The notes under the pieces: generated by a model
The model's database searches: none
The model's input: the letters and a program-made list of their open reading frames with translations, nothing else
Told to the model about the DNA's origin: nothing
Source of the DNA: an uncultured Pelagibacteraceae bacterium
Lineage (GTDB): Bacteria; Pseudomonadota; Alphaproteobacteria; Pelagibacterales; Pelagibacteraceae
Direction of reading: 5' to 3'
Length of the DNA stretch: 64,000 bases
Assembly (NCBI GenBank): GCA_902634485.1
Contig: CACPKA010000001.1
Coordinates: 1-64,000 of the forward strand
Shown: one piece after another, positions 8,140-15,981 of the stretch
How the letters are laid out: each line of letters starts with the position of its first letter
Position numbering within the stretch: the stretch's first letter is position 1
Made by a program: the position numbers and the translations under genes

Positions 8140-10221
8140 ATGAAAATACCACAGCTTCAAAAAAAACCAGAGATAAAATCTTGTCACAATATTGAATGGG
8201 AAGATAATTATAGCTGGGTACATCAATCAAATATTCTTGAGGTTTTAAGAGATAGTTCAAAATTGATCCCCCAAGTTAGAAATTATTTGGAAGAAGAAAA
8301 TACGTATACCCAATATCATCTCAAAGACACTAAAGATATTCAAAAAAAGTTATTTAATGAAATAAAAGGAAGAATTAAATTAGATGATGAATCTCTTCCT
8401 TATAAAGATACTCTCTATGAATATTGGACAAAAACAACAACTAAAGGAAACTACTCAATTAAACTAAGAAAAAAAATCGGAGCTAATGAAACGGAAGAAA
8501 TATGGAATGGAGATAAAGAAAAAGAAAAATTAAATACAGAATATTTCGGGGTTGGAGATCTAGAGGTTAGCTTTAATGATAAATATTTAGGTTACTCTCT
8601 AGATTTAAAAGGTTCAGAGTACTATACAATTTATATTAGGGATATTTCTTCTAACAAGTTAATAACTGAAAAAATAGAAGAAACTAGTGGAGGAATAACT
8701 TTTAGTTTAGATAATAATTATATATTTTATTCTAAACTAGATAAATTTCATAGACCAAGAACAATTTATAGACATAAATTAGGAACTCCTGTCAAAGATG
8801 ATGAACTAATATTTGAAGAAAAAAGCGAAGCATTCACTGTGAGTATTGGTTTAAGTGCAGATGAAAAATATTTTTTTATTTCAACATCAGATCACAATAC
8901 ATCTGAACAATATTATTTTGAAGTGAATGAAGAAAATCCAAACCCAAAATTAATTAAAGAGAGAAAAAGAGGAATTATTTACTCAGTAAGTTCTTGGGAT
9001 AGTTATTTTTATAATCATACTAATGAAGATGCTGAAGACTTTAAGATTGATAGATGTAAAGATTTATCAAATCAAAATTGGGAAGAATATATACCAGCAA
9101 AAAATGAAGTTTTAATTGGTGGACTGACATTTTTAAATAATTGGATGATTAGATCTGAAACTTCCAATGCACTAGGTAAATTATTTATAAAAGATCTAAA
9201 TAAAAATAATAAAGAGGAAGAATTAATTTTTACCGATGAAAAAGTTATAGTTCCAGGAATATCTCTAACTCAAAAAGATAGAAATACTGATTTAGTATAT
9301 TTATCTTATTCATCTCCCAAAACACCAGGAAGGGCATATCTATATAATTTGAAAACTAAAGACAAAAAGTTAGTAAAAGAACAAGAAATTCCCTCAGGTC
9401 ACAACCCTGATGATTATATTGTTGAAAGACTAGAGTGTCCTTCTCATGATGGAAGAATGGTGCCAATAACTATAACAAGACATAAAAAAACTAAAATCAA
9501 TGGATCTTCAAACTTATTGTTATATGGATATGGATCTTATGGAAACTCCATGTCCCCAACATTTTCATCAACAAGATTAAGTTTAATTGACAGAGATATT
9601 ATTTGGGTAACAGCCCATATAAGAGGTGGAATGGAGAGAGGTATGAAGTGGTGGAAAGAAGGAAAACTTTTAAATAAAAAAAATACCTTTGAAGATTACA
9701 TTGCTGCTGCCAAGTATTTAATTGAAAAAAAATATACCTCTAAAGGAAAAATAATTGGAATGGGAGGATCTGCAGGTGGCTTACTAATGGGTGCAGTAGT
9801 AAATCAATCACCTGAATTATTTTTGGGAATTATAATGGCTGTACCTTTTGTAGATTCCTTGACTACAAATTTGGATCATTCTTTGCCACTAACTGTTGGA
9901 GAATTTGATGAATTTGGTAATGCTAAGGATAACAAAGAACACTTTGACTATATCTATTCCTATGCACCTTACAACAATATAAAAAAAATGGATTATCCTC
10001 ATATATTAATCACAACTAGTTTAAGTGATAATAGAGTTTTGTTTGATGAACCAACAAAATTTACTGCAAAATTAAGAGATTATAAGACTGACAATAATTT
10101 ATTATTATTAAAAACTGAAATGAATGCCGGTCACGGTGGAAAATCTGGAAGAGATGGAGCTATAGAAGAAATTGCTCTTGATTATGCATTTGCATTAAAA
10201 ATTTCAAATCAAATTTCTTGA
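8140..10221 (+). CDS. ptrB: Oligopeptidase B (S9A prolyl oligopeptidase family)
   Basis: This serine peptidase cleaves short peptides after basic residues. The N-terminal beta-propeller spans about residues 70-410, and the C-terminal alpha/beta-hydrolase domain follows. The triad can be placed: Ser544 in GMGGSAGG, Asp630 in SLSDNRV and His665 in NAGHGG. The length of 693 residues is normal for PtrB. There is no signal peptide, so it is cytoplasmic and likely recycles peptides. The stop codon is embedded in the -35 box of the sigma-32 promoter of the downstream hsp20 gene, an unusually tight arrangement. Confidence 0.92.
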   Translation: MKIPQLQKKPEIKSCHNIEWEDNYSWVHQSNILEVLRDSSKLIPQVRNYLEEENTYTQYHLKDTKDIQKKLFNEIKGRIKLDDESLPYKDTLYEYWTKTTTKGNYSIKLRKKIGANETEEIWNGDKEKEKLNTEYFGVGDLEVSFNDKYLGYSLDLKGSEYYTIYIRDISSNKLITEKIEETSGGITFSLDNNYIFYSKLDKFHRPRTIYRHKLGTPVKDDELIFEEKSEAFTVSIGLSADEKYFFISTSDHNTSEQYYFEVNEENPNPKLIKERKRGIIYSVSSWDSYFYNHTNEDAEDFKIDRCKDLSNQNWEEYIPAKNEVLIGGLTFLNNWMIRSETSNALGKLFIKDLNKNNKEEELIFTDEKVIVPGISLTQKDRNTDLVYLSYSSPKTPGRAYLYNLKTKDKKLVKEQEIPSGHNPDDYIVERLECPSHDGRMVPITITRHKKTKINGSSNLLLYGYGSYGNSMSPTFSSTRLSLIDRDIIWVTAHIRGGMERGMKWWKEGKLLNKKNTFEDYIAAAKYLIEKKYTSKGKIIGMGGSAGGLLMGAVVNQSPELFLGIIMAVPFVDSLTTNLDHSLPLTVGEFDEFGNAKDNKEHFDYIYSYAPYNNIKKMDYPHILITTSLSDNRVLFDEPTKFTAKLRDYKTDNNLLLLKTEMNAGHGGKSGRDGAIEEIALDYAFALKISNQIS

Positions 10222-10244
10222 AAATACGGAATTAATCCCCATAT
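10217..10244 (+). promoter_or_regulatory. Sigma-32 (RpoH) heat-shock promoter of hsp20
   Basis: CTTGAAA at 10217-10223, a 13-bp spacer, then CCCCATAT at 10237-10244 match the full RpoH consensus (CTTGAAA, 11-16 bp, CCCCATNT). The predicted transcription start is near 10250, about 55 nt before the hsp20 ATG. The -35 box overlaps the ptrB stop codon. Confidence 0.9.
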
Positions 10245-10249
10245 AAGTT

Positions 10250-10309
10250 TTGTAAGTCGCCTAATGGGGCTTGCATTAAATAACCTTGCTAACAAAGGAG
10301 GATATAATG
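10250..10309 (+). promoter_or_regulatory. ROSE-like RNA thermometer in the hsp20 5' UTR
   Basis: CCTTGCT at 10284-10290 can pair with the Shine-Dalgarno AGGAGG at 10296-10301. The pairs are C10284-G10301, C10285-G10300, U10286-A10299, U10287-G10298, C10289-G10297 and U10290-A10296, with G10288 bulged and an AACAA loop. A UUGCU strand closing on AGGA(GG) with a bulged G is the hallmark of ROSE elements, which open at heat shock and are common before small heat-shock genes in alphaproteobacteria. The pairing is seen in sequence; temperature response is inferred. Confidence 0.72.
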
Positions 10310-10753
10310 ACAAGTAAGGATCTATCTATATTCAACTCATTAAGACCTTTTTCAATTGGTTTTGACGATATGTTTGACCAATTTGAAAGTATGTTGGGCA
10401 ATGGAGGTTTGAGCATGCAATCAAACTATCCGCCATACAACATAAGAAAAGCTGGAAAGGACAAATATGCAATAGAAGTTGCTCTTGCTGGCTTTAACAA
10501 AAAGGATGTTGAAGTTGAGTTTGAAGACAATTTATTAACTGTAAGAACAAAACAAGTTAATAAGTCCGAAGATAAAAATGAAGATGGAGAAATTATTCAT
10601 AAGGGTATTTCTCAAAGACAATTTGCTAGATCATTTACAATTGCAGACGATGTAAAAGTAGGTGGTGCAGAGCTTAAAGATGGTCTTTTGACAATAGCTT
10701 GTGAAAAAATTGTACCAGAATACAAAAAGAAAAAACTTATTGAAATTAAATAA
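10307..10753 (+). CDS. hsp20: Small heat shock protein, Hsp20/alpha-crystallin family
   Basis: This 148-residue ATP-independent holdase binds unfolding proteins and hands them to DnaK/ClpB. The alpha-crystallin domain runs from about residue 35 to 135 (PPYNIRKAGKDKYAIEVALAGF...DGLLTIACEK), with the conserved A-x-x-x-n-G-v-L-type motif as ELKDGLLTI. The C-terminal tail lacks an obvious I-x-I anchor but ends KKLIEIK, which contains IEI. The ATG at 10307 is preceded by GGAGG at 5 nt, so it is chosen over a TTG at 10286 that falls within the thermometer. Regulation by sigma-32 and a ROSE-like hairpin is visible, and an intrinsic terminator follows. Confidence 0.95.
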   Translation: MTSKDLSIFNSLRPFSIGFDDMFDQFESMLGNGGLSMQSNYPPYNIRKAGKDKYAIEVALAGFNKKDVEVEFEDNLLTVRTKQVNKSEDKNEDGEIIHKGISQRQFARSFTIADDVKVGGAELKDGLLTIACEKIVPEYKKKKLIEIK

Positions 10754-10766
10754 GTACTAAACCTTG

Positions 10767-10794
10767 CTTGTGGGGATTTCTCCCCACAAGTTTT
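10767..10794 (+). terminator. Intrinsic terminator after hsp20
   Basis: A perfect 10-bp stem, CTTGTGGGGA (10767-10776) with TCCCCACAAG (10781-10790), closes a TTTC loop and is followed by TTTT. It lies 13 nt past the hsp20 stop. The opposite strand lacks a T-tract, so it serves hsp20 rather than the convergent permease gene. Confidence 0.9.
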
Positions 10795-10802
10795 AAAATA
10801 AT

Positions 10803-12125
10803 TTATTTTTTTGGCAATGTAGCATTTAATATAAATGCCAATAGTCCAGCAGGTATTAAACCGGTTGTTAATAGCAATCCTAATTTAATTCCAAGATCTG
10901 GTACATGAGCGACAAACTCTGGAAATGCATATAATCCAATTCCAAAAGAAAGAGATAAAGACAATATTAAAATATTTCTTTGGCTCATTTCTGCTTTGGA
11001 AATTAGTTTTATTCCTGCTCCAGCAATTAATCCAAACATGATAATAGCGGCACCGCCAATTACTGAATCTGGCATAGCAGCAATAACTCCACCAAGTTTT
11101 GGAAACAAACCTAATAAAATTAAAATAACTCCAGCAACTGTACCAACATGTCTACTAATTACCCCAGTGAATGCAACTAAACCCGCATTTTGTGAATAAG
11201 AAGTATTTGGCATAGCATTAAAAATTGATGCAAAAGCTGTTCCAACTCCATCGGCCATTATACCACCCGAAAGTTCTTTGTTAGTAGCTTCTCTATTTGC
11301 TCCGCCCATTGTTGTAGCACTAATGTCTCCTATAGTTTCAATTGTTGTTACTATAGACATAAACAACATTAAGATTACAGCTCCCCAAACAAAGTCTATT
11401 CCATATTGTAAAGGCATCGGGAAAGCAAACCAGTCAGCAGCAGCTATTTTTGACCATCTGACTTCTCCAAATAAAGCTGCAACTATGAATCCAGCAATTA
11501 TTCCAATTAGAATTGAAGCTGCAGATACCATTCCTTTTCCTTTTAAGTTTGTTAAAAGAGCAACTATTAAAACAGTTCCAGCTATAGTTAAATGATGCCA
11601 ATTAGCAAAAATTTCCGGTTTGTTATTCATTAACCACACTCCACCACCAGCATATTTAAATCCAACTTTAAGCAAACTAATTCCAATCATTAACACAACT
11701 ATTCCTGTAACTAATGGAGGAAACATATGACGAATTGGTTTTAACATTTTTCCAATCCATATTTGAAAAATTCCTCCTATAAATGCAGCAGTGAATATTG
11801 CTCCAAGACCAAATGCTTTAAACGGCAACATAATCGGAATAAATGCAAAACTTGTACCCTGTATAATTGGTAGTCTTGAACCTACATTCTTGTATCCTAC
11901 TGTTTGTATTATTGTTGCTACGCCTGCAGCAAACAATGCCATTTGAATTAAAAAAATTTTCTCTCCGGTAGTTACTCCAAAAACGCCAGCTACAATTAAT
12001 GGAACTGTAATATTCCCAGCAAACATTGCAAACACATGCTGAATACCTAAAGGTATTGATTGATTGAGTGGTAATTTCTTGTTAGTAGCACCCGAACTTT
12101 TGTTACTTTTTTTTGTTCTTGCCAT
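10803..12125 (-). CDS. NCS2 uracil/xanthine permease
   Basis: This is a polytopic inner-membrane nucleobase:cation symporter of about 12-14 membrane segments, 440 residues. Family features are the QHVFAMF start of the first helix, the repeated Gly-rich segments, the motif MSIVTTIETIGDISATT with its conserved glutamate, and NTSYSQNAG. These match UraA/xanthine permease (NAT) proteins. I use the ATG at 12125, which follows GGAGG; a TTG at 12146 is less likely. It lies next to a lipoprotein gene and an AzgA-type permease and near xanthine dehydrogenase, so xanthine or urate is as likely a substrate as uracil. Confidence 0.9.
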   Translation of the reverse strand: MARTKKSNKSSGATNKKLPLNQSIPLGIQHVFAMFAGNITVPLIVAGVFGVTTGEKIFLIQMALFAAGVATIIQTVGYKNVGSRLPIIQGTSFAFIPIMLPFKAFGLGAIFTAAFIGGIFQIWIGKMLKPIRHMFPPLVTGIVVLMIGISLLKVGFKYAGGGVWLMNNKPEIFANWHHLTIAGTVLIVALLTNLKGKGMVSAASILIGIIAGFIVAALFGEVRWSKIAAADWFAFPMPLQYGIDFVWGAVILMLFMSIVTTIETIGDISATTMGGANREATNKELSGGIMADGVGTAFASIFNAMPNTSYSQNAGLVAFTGVISRHVGTVAGVILILLGLFPKLGGVIAAMPDSVIGGAAIIMFGLIAGAGIKLISKAEMSQRNILILSLSLSFGIGLYAFPEFVAHVPDLGIKLGLLLTTGLIPAGLLAFILNATLPKK

Positions 12126-12256
12126 TTTACCTCCACTTTTAAACAACGTTATATTTATTAAAATCTAATGTAAATTTAAATAAATCAAGAAGAGCAAAAA
12201 CCTCTATTTTATGTATTTTTTAACCCAAATTGAACATGTATTTAAAAAAAATTCAT

Positions 12257-12559
12257 TTAAATACAGCCGCTTGATGAAAATTTAATTATTGTCTCATCGT
12301 TATCAATTTCAAATTTTCTTTCACAAGAAATTCCATATTTTTTAGTTTTATAGATTAAAATTTTATTTCCAGCTTGATCAAGAAAGTCTTCTGTGGGCTC
12401 TCCTAATTCAATTTTTAAGTCTGAAGCTTGTTTTCCTAAAAATTTACCATACTTTTCATTCTCTCTATCAGCTACCTCATCAGACTTTTTTTTTACTGTT
12501 TCACATCCAGACAGAAAAATAAAAATTAATATCAGATTTATAAATATGAATTTATTCAT
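12257..12559 (-). CDS. Small lipoprotein
   Basis: This 100-residue protein has an N-terminal hydrophobic signal and the lipobox L-S-G-C, with lipidated Cys19. The mature part contains EDFLDQAGNKILIYKTKKYGISC, similar in style to SmpA/OmlA-like or DUF-type small lipoproteins in which a 'GxPtxxxxxGnxxxxY' pattern is seen, but the family is not certain. Two C-terminal cysteines (in ISCERKF and SSGCI) could form a disulphide. It is on the same strand as the permease gene 110 bp downstream. Confidence 0.75.
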   Translation of the reverse strand: MNKFIFINLILIFIFLSGCETVKKKSDEVADRENEKYGKFLGKQASDLKIELGEPTEDFLDQAGNKILIYKTKKYGISCERKFEIDNDETIIKFSSSGCI

Positions 12560-12729
12560 TTAATTAAGACAGTTTAACATCTAAAGTTATTGATAAATAA
12601 TGATTATTTATGAAAATTAAATTAGAAGTTGTATTAAAATGAAAAAATTCTTAATAAATCGTTTTTTTTAAAAAATTAATAAAGCATTTATTTGCCGAAT
12701 CAAATAAAAGCAATGTAACCGGAGGTCTA
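12560..12729. other. Intergenic leader of the AzgA-type permease gene with two inverted repeats
   Basis: This 170-bp divergent region separates the lipoprotein gene and the AzgA-type permease. It contains ATAAATAA-TGA-TTATTTAT (12593-12611, 8-bp arms) and TTTATTTG-CCGAAT-CAAATAAA (12687-12708, 8-bp arms). The second hairpin ends 12 nt before the strong Shine-Dalgarno GGAGG at 12721-12725. Both arms are mostly A/T, so chance is a real possibility. It does not show the conserved core of the known purine riboswitch. Confidence 0.4.
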
Positions 12730-14019
12730 ATGTTAGATAAATACTTTGATTATAAAAAACACAAAACAGATTTCAGAACTGAAGTTATAGCTGGAGTAAG
12801 TACGTTTCTTACTATGGCTTATATTATGTTCTTGAATCCAGTTATTCTCGCTGATGGTGGGTTTGACTTTGGCGGTGTTTTCACAGCTACAGCTCTTGCA
12901 ACAGCATTGGCTTGTTTTATAGCTGCGTTTTACGCAAAAACTTGGCCAGTAGGCCTTGCTCCAGGCATGGGAATTAATGCTTTCATTGCTTATGGAGTTT
13001 GTTTGGGTATGAAATATACCCCAGCTGAAGCACTTGGAGCTGTATTGGTTGCTGGTGTGCTCTTCTTAATAATTTCACTTACACCAATAAGAGCTTGGTT
13101 AATTAATTCAATTCCAAAAAGTTTAAAATTAGGTATTGGAGCTGGAATTGGTTTGTTCTTGGCAATTATTGGATTTGAAATTATGGGACTTACAGCAGAT
13201 AACCCAGTAACTTTAGTGCAACTTGGTGACGTTTCTAATCCGCTTCTTTTATTAGGAGCTGGAGCTTTTATTTCAATGATAGTTATGGAAAAAATGAAAA
13301 TTAAAGGAAACATTATTATTGGAATTATTGTGTTCAGTGCAATTGCATGGATTACAGGCTTAGGACAATTCAATGGAGTTGTTTCTTCGCCTCCACCAAT
13401 GACTCACTTAATGACTTTTGACTTAGGTGCTGCACTCAGTGCATCGATGGTGACTGTAATTTTCACATTATTTTTTATCGACTTTTTTGATACTGCAGGA
13501 ACACTTACTAGTGTTGCTAATGTTTCAGGCAAAATAGGGCCTGATGGTAAAATAAAAGACATCGATAAAGCAATGTTGTCTGATAGTGCATCTACTGTTG
13601 TTGGATCAATGCTAGGTACTTCTACAGTAACAACATATGTGGAAAGTGCTGCTGGAGTAAAAGCTGGAGGAAGAACAGGAATGACTTCACTTGTAATAGG
13701 TGTATTATTCTTAGCGTGTTTATTCTTTAGTCCACTAGCTACATCGCTACCAAAAGAGATTGATGGTGCTGCTTTAATATATATTGCTACTCTATTTGTA
13801 AGAAATATTACGGACATTGAGTGGGATGATATTGCAGAGTCTGGACCAGCAGTTCTTGCTATGATTGCTATGCCATTTACATATTCTATTTCAAATGGAA
13901 TAGCTTTGGCATTCGTTACATATGCTGCAATAAAAATTTGCACAGGAAAATTTAATTCTACTAGCCCTGCAATTTGGGTTATAGCAATTCTAAGTGTAGT
14001 AAGTTTTGCAGTAGCATAA
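12730..14019 (+). CDS. AzgA-type guanine/hypoxanthine permease (NCS2)
   Basis: This 429-residue membrane transporter begins MLDKYFDYKKHKTDFRTEV and carries AGVSTFLTMAYIMFLNPVIL, GLAPGMGINAFIAY and FIDFFDTAGTL. These are signatures of the AzgA/PbuG adenine-guanine-hypoxanthine permease subgroup. The translation signal is strong (GGAGG at 12721-12725, 4 nt before the ATG). The gene sits at the edge of a purine salvage and degradation island and is followed directly by a terminator and a convergent phosphoribosyltransferase, so it probably imports purine bases used by those enzymes. Confidence 0.92.
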   Translation: MLDKYFDYKKHKTDFRTEVIAGVSTFLTMAYIMFLNPVILADGGFDFGGVFTATALATALACFIAAFYAKTWPVGLAPGMGINAFIAYGVCLGMKYTPAEALGAVLVAGVLFLIISLTPIRAWLINSIPKSLKLGIGAGIGLFLAIIGFEIMGLTADNPVTLVQLGDVSNPLLLLGAGAFISMIVMEKMKIKGNIIIGIIVFSAIAWITGLGQFNGVVSSPPPMTHLMTFDLGAALSASMVTVIFTLFFIDFFDTAGTLTSVANVSGKIGPDGKIKDIDKAMLSDSASTVVGSMLGTSTVTTYVESAAGVKAGGRTGMTSLVIGVLFLACLFFSPLATSLPKEIDGAALIYIATLFVRNITDIEWDDIAESGPAVLAMIAMPFTYSISNGIALAFVTYAAIKICTGKFNSTSPAIWVIAILSVVSFAVA

Positions 14020-14042
14020 ATTTAAAAAAATAAATTTAAATT

Positions 14043-14067
14043 GGGCGATCTTAGGATCGCCCTTTTT
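14043..14067 (+). terminator. Intrinsic terminator after the AzgA-type permease
   Basis: The 8-bp stem GGGCGATC (14043-14050)/GATCGCCC (14055-14062) with a TTAG loop is followed by TTTTT. It lies 23 nt after the permease stop, immediately at the 3' end of the convergent phosphoribosyltransferase gene, whose stop codon is inside the T-tract. Confidence 0.92.
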
Positions 14068-14590
14068 ATTTTTGGTGTTTTTTTCTAATATCTTCTATTC
14101 TTATTTCTTCGTAAATTTCAAACGGCTGTACAATCCAAGGATTATCAGGCAACTCGACGGCGCAATAATCAGGATTAAAAGTTGATTTCTGTTTTTTCCA
14201 TAAAGTTGCTGTCTTTATATCTTCTATTTGATTTTTAACAGGCTCATATTTTCTAAGCCAATCAATACTTTTATTAAAAGTTATGCCAGTATCTGATAGA
14301 TCATCACAAAGCAAAATTCTTCCGCCCATATTTGGTGCTATTGAACTCATTTCTCTTGAAAAAACTATATCACCTTGTTCATCTTCAATTCCTTTTCCAC
14401 TATATGACTCTACAGCAAGATATGCGCATTTTAATTTAAAAATTCTACTCAGCACATCTATCATCGGAGCGGCTCCTCTCATTATCCCAATTAATATTGT
14501 TGGTTTATAGCTACTTTCGTGAATTTGAATTGCTAATTTTTCTACTGTTCTGTTGTACTCTTCCCAGCTTACAATTAATTTTTCTGACAT
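14066..14590 (-). CDS. gpt: Purine (xanthine/guanine) phosphoribosyltransferase
   Basis: This 174-residue type I phosphoribosyltransferase has the PRPP-binding motif ILLCDDLSDTGIT at about 92-104 and the phosphate-binding loop GIMRGA at 35-40. It would convert free xanthine, guanine or hypoxanthine to the nucleotide with PRPP. The substrate is inferred from the family (xanthine-guanine PRTase-like) and from its place beside two purine permeases and guanine deaminase. It thus offers the salvage branch opposite the degradative genes. It is followed in reverse order by the puuD-like gene (14 nt gap). Confidence 0.75.
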   Translation of the reverse strand: MSEKLIVSWEEYNRTVEKLAIQIHESSYKPTILIGIMRGAAPMIDVLSRIFKLKCAYLAVESYSGKGIEDEQGDIVFSREMSSIAPNMGGRILLCDDLSDTGITFNKSIDWLRKYEPVKNQIEDIKTATLWKKQKSTFNPDYCAVELPDNPWIVQPFEIYEEIRIEDIRKKHQK

Positions 14591-14604
14591 ATATTTCTAT
14601 AATA

Positions 14605-15516
14605 TTAATTTTTAAAAATTAAAAGTAAAACTGCAAGAAGAATTAAAGCTATAATTGAACTAATTAAAATATACAACCTGTGAATGTTTCTTCCTCTTAA
14701 GTTAAAATAATGTCTAGCAGCAACTGAGATAACACCAATTAAACATAATATAAGCCAATTATATTTATTATAAATTATAAAACTGTAATGACCTGACAAC
14801 ATAATAAACAAAACTAAGAAAGTTGAGTAATTATTATGTATTGATCTTTGTTTTGCAGCTAATGATAAACTTGTATCGAACTTTTCATTTTTTTTACTAC
14901 TATTAATTATGTTCATTTGATTAGGAATAATAACTGTAAATACATTTCCAAACATATTTGTCCCGATTATTAAGCCAACGCTCAAAAAAGCAAATTTTGG
15001 TCCAAATAATTTGGTTAAAATAAACGAAATAACAATAAGTAAAACAAGTATGATTGTTGAGAAAATAATATTATTATTTATTAATTTAGACTTGCATATT
15101 AAATCATAAATAAACCAAGAAAAAACTAAAGATGCTATTGAAATTAAAATTGCATTTAGAGGTGATATTTCTAAAACTCTTTTATCAACCATCAATACTG
15201 AAGAATTATAATAGTAAATAACTATAAGTAATAAAATTCCTGTTACAAAAGTTAGGTAGCTCTGCCATTTAAAAATCACCAATCTATTAAGATAATCTAA
15301 TGGAGGGGATGTTTTTAATCTTGTCAATTTATAAAAATATCCGGAATGCATAAGATAACCCTCTCCATCAATGTCTTTGTTTGTAATATTTTTGTTAAGT
15401 TTGTTATCTAAGTAATTAAATAAAAAACTATTTCCAACCCATAAGATTGCAAATAAAACATGGCCCCACCTTAATACTAATTCTAACCATTTTAATGTGT
15501 AGGGTAAAAAATCCAT
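14605..15516 (-). CDS. puuD: PuuD-type urate oxidase, membrane domain only
   Basis: This 303-residue integral membrane protein has about eight hydrophobic segments. It begins LKWLELVLRWGHVLFAILWVG and carries the HSGYFYK segment (about 57-63), the SIHNNYSTF segment and the final ARHYFNLRG. These are features of the urate-oxidase N-terminal domain (DUF989) of PuuD, which oxidises urate to 5-hydroxyisourate. Known full-length PuuD proteins carry an additional C-terminal cytochrome c domain, which is absent here. The gene neighbourhood (guaD, xdhAB, hiuH, uraD) strongly supports the urate step. The missing heme domain implies that another cytochrome accepts the electrons. Confidence 0.85.
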   Translation of the reverse strand: MDFLPYTLKWLELVLRWGHVLFAILWVGNSFLFNYLDNKLNKNITNKDIDGEGYLMHSGYFYKLTRLKTSPPLDYLNRLVIFKWQSYLTFVTGILLLIVIYYYNSSVLMVDKRVLEISPLNAILISIASLVFSWFIYDLICKSKLINNNIIFSTIILVLLIVISFILTKLFGPKFAFLSVGLIIGTNMFGNVFTVIIPNQMNIINSSKKNEKFDTSLSLAAKQRSIHNNYSTFLVLFIMLSGHYSFIIYNKYNWLILCLIGVISVAARHYFNLRGRNIHRLYILISSIIALILLAVLLLIFKN

Positions 15517-15981
15517 TTAATATTTTATTTTATCTTTTTTTTTTTCCCATAATTCAAAAGCTTTTAGTGCTTCATTTCTCATCATCTGAAATATAGGTAT
15601 TTTTCTTTCATTCATATTTTTCTGAAATTCTGAATAAATAAATGAGTCATCAAAATCAATTTTCTTTGCATCTTCTCTAGTATTTGCATAGTATATTTTT
15701 TCAATTCTTGCCCAGTAGATTGCAGATAAACACATGGGACACGGTTCACAATTAGAATATAGTTCGCATCCATTAAGGCTAAAATTATTTAATTCTTTAC
15801 ATGCATCGCGTATAGCAACTATTTCACCATGTGCAGTAGGATCATTAGTTGATGTAACTTTATTTGATCCTTCTGATATAATTTTATCATCTTTAATTAT
15901 AACACATCCAAATGGTCCTCCACCATTATTTACACTTTTAATTGAAAGCTCTATGGCTCTTTTCATAAATTCTATTTTCAT
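15517..15981 (-). CDS. guaD: Guanine deaminase (CDA-fold, zinc-dependent)
   Basis: This enzyme converts guanine to xanthine and ammonia. It has 154 residues, typical of the Bacillus GuaD type rather than the larger amidohydrolase type. Zinc ligands and the proton shuttle are visible: His51 and Glu53 in TAHGE, and Cys81 and Cys84 in EPCPMC. The guaD-specific tail FDDSFIYSE and the downstream IPIFQM are present. It sits between the puuD-like gene and xdhB with a 4 nt overlap to xdhB, so it supplies xanthine to the dehydrogenase encoded next to it. A different nucleoside deaminase is possible but less likely. Confidence 0.88.
   Translation of the reverse strand: MKIEFMKRAIELSIKSVNNGGGPFGCVIIKDDKIISEGSNKVTSTNDPTAHGEIVAIRDACKELNNFSLNGCELYSNCEPCPMCLSAIYWARIEKIYYANTREDAKKIDFDDSFIYSEFQKNMNERKIPIFQMMRNEALKAFELWEKKKDKIKY

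Noticed and set aside
10237..10269. CCCCAT/ATGGGG inverted repeat upstream of hsp20 as an RNA hairpin
   Set aside because: The left arm is the -10 box of the sigma-32 promoter, so it is not transcribed from that start; the complementarity is best treated as chance.
12560..12729. Purine riboswitch before the AzgA-type permease
   Set aside because: The three-way-junction core (conserved loop strands and the specificity pyrimidine) could not be found on either strand.
12990..13943. Long antisense frames inside the AzgA-type permease gene
   Set aside because: They lie entirely on the opposite strand of a clearly homologous permease, show low-complexity P/S/T/I composition and have no ribosome-binding site or family match.
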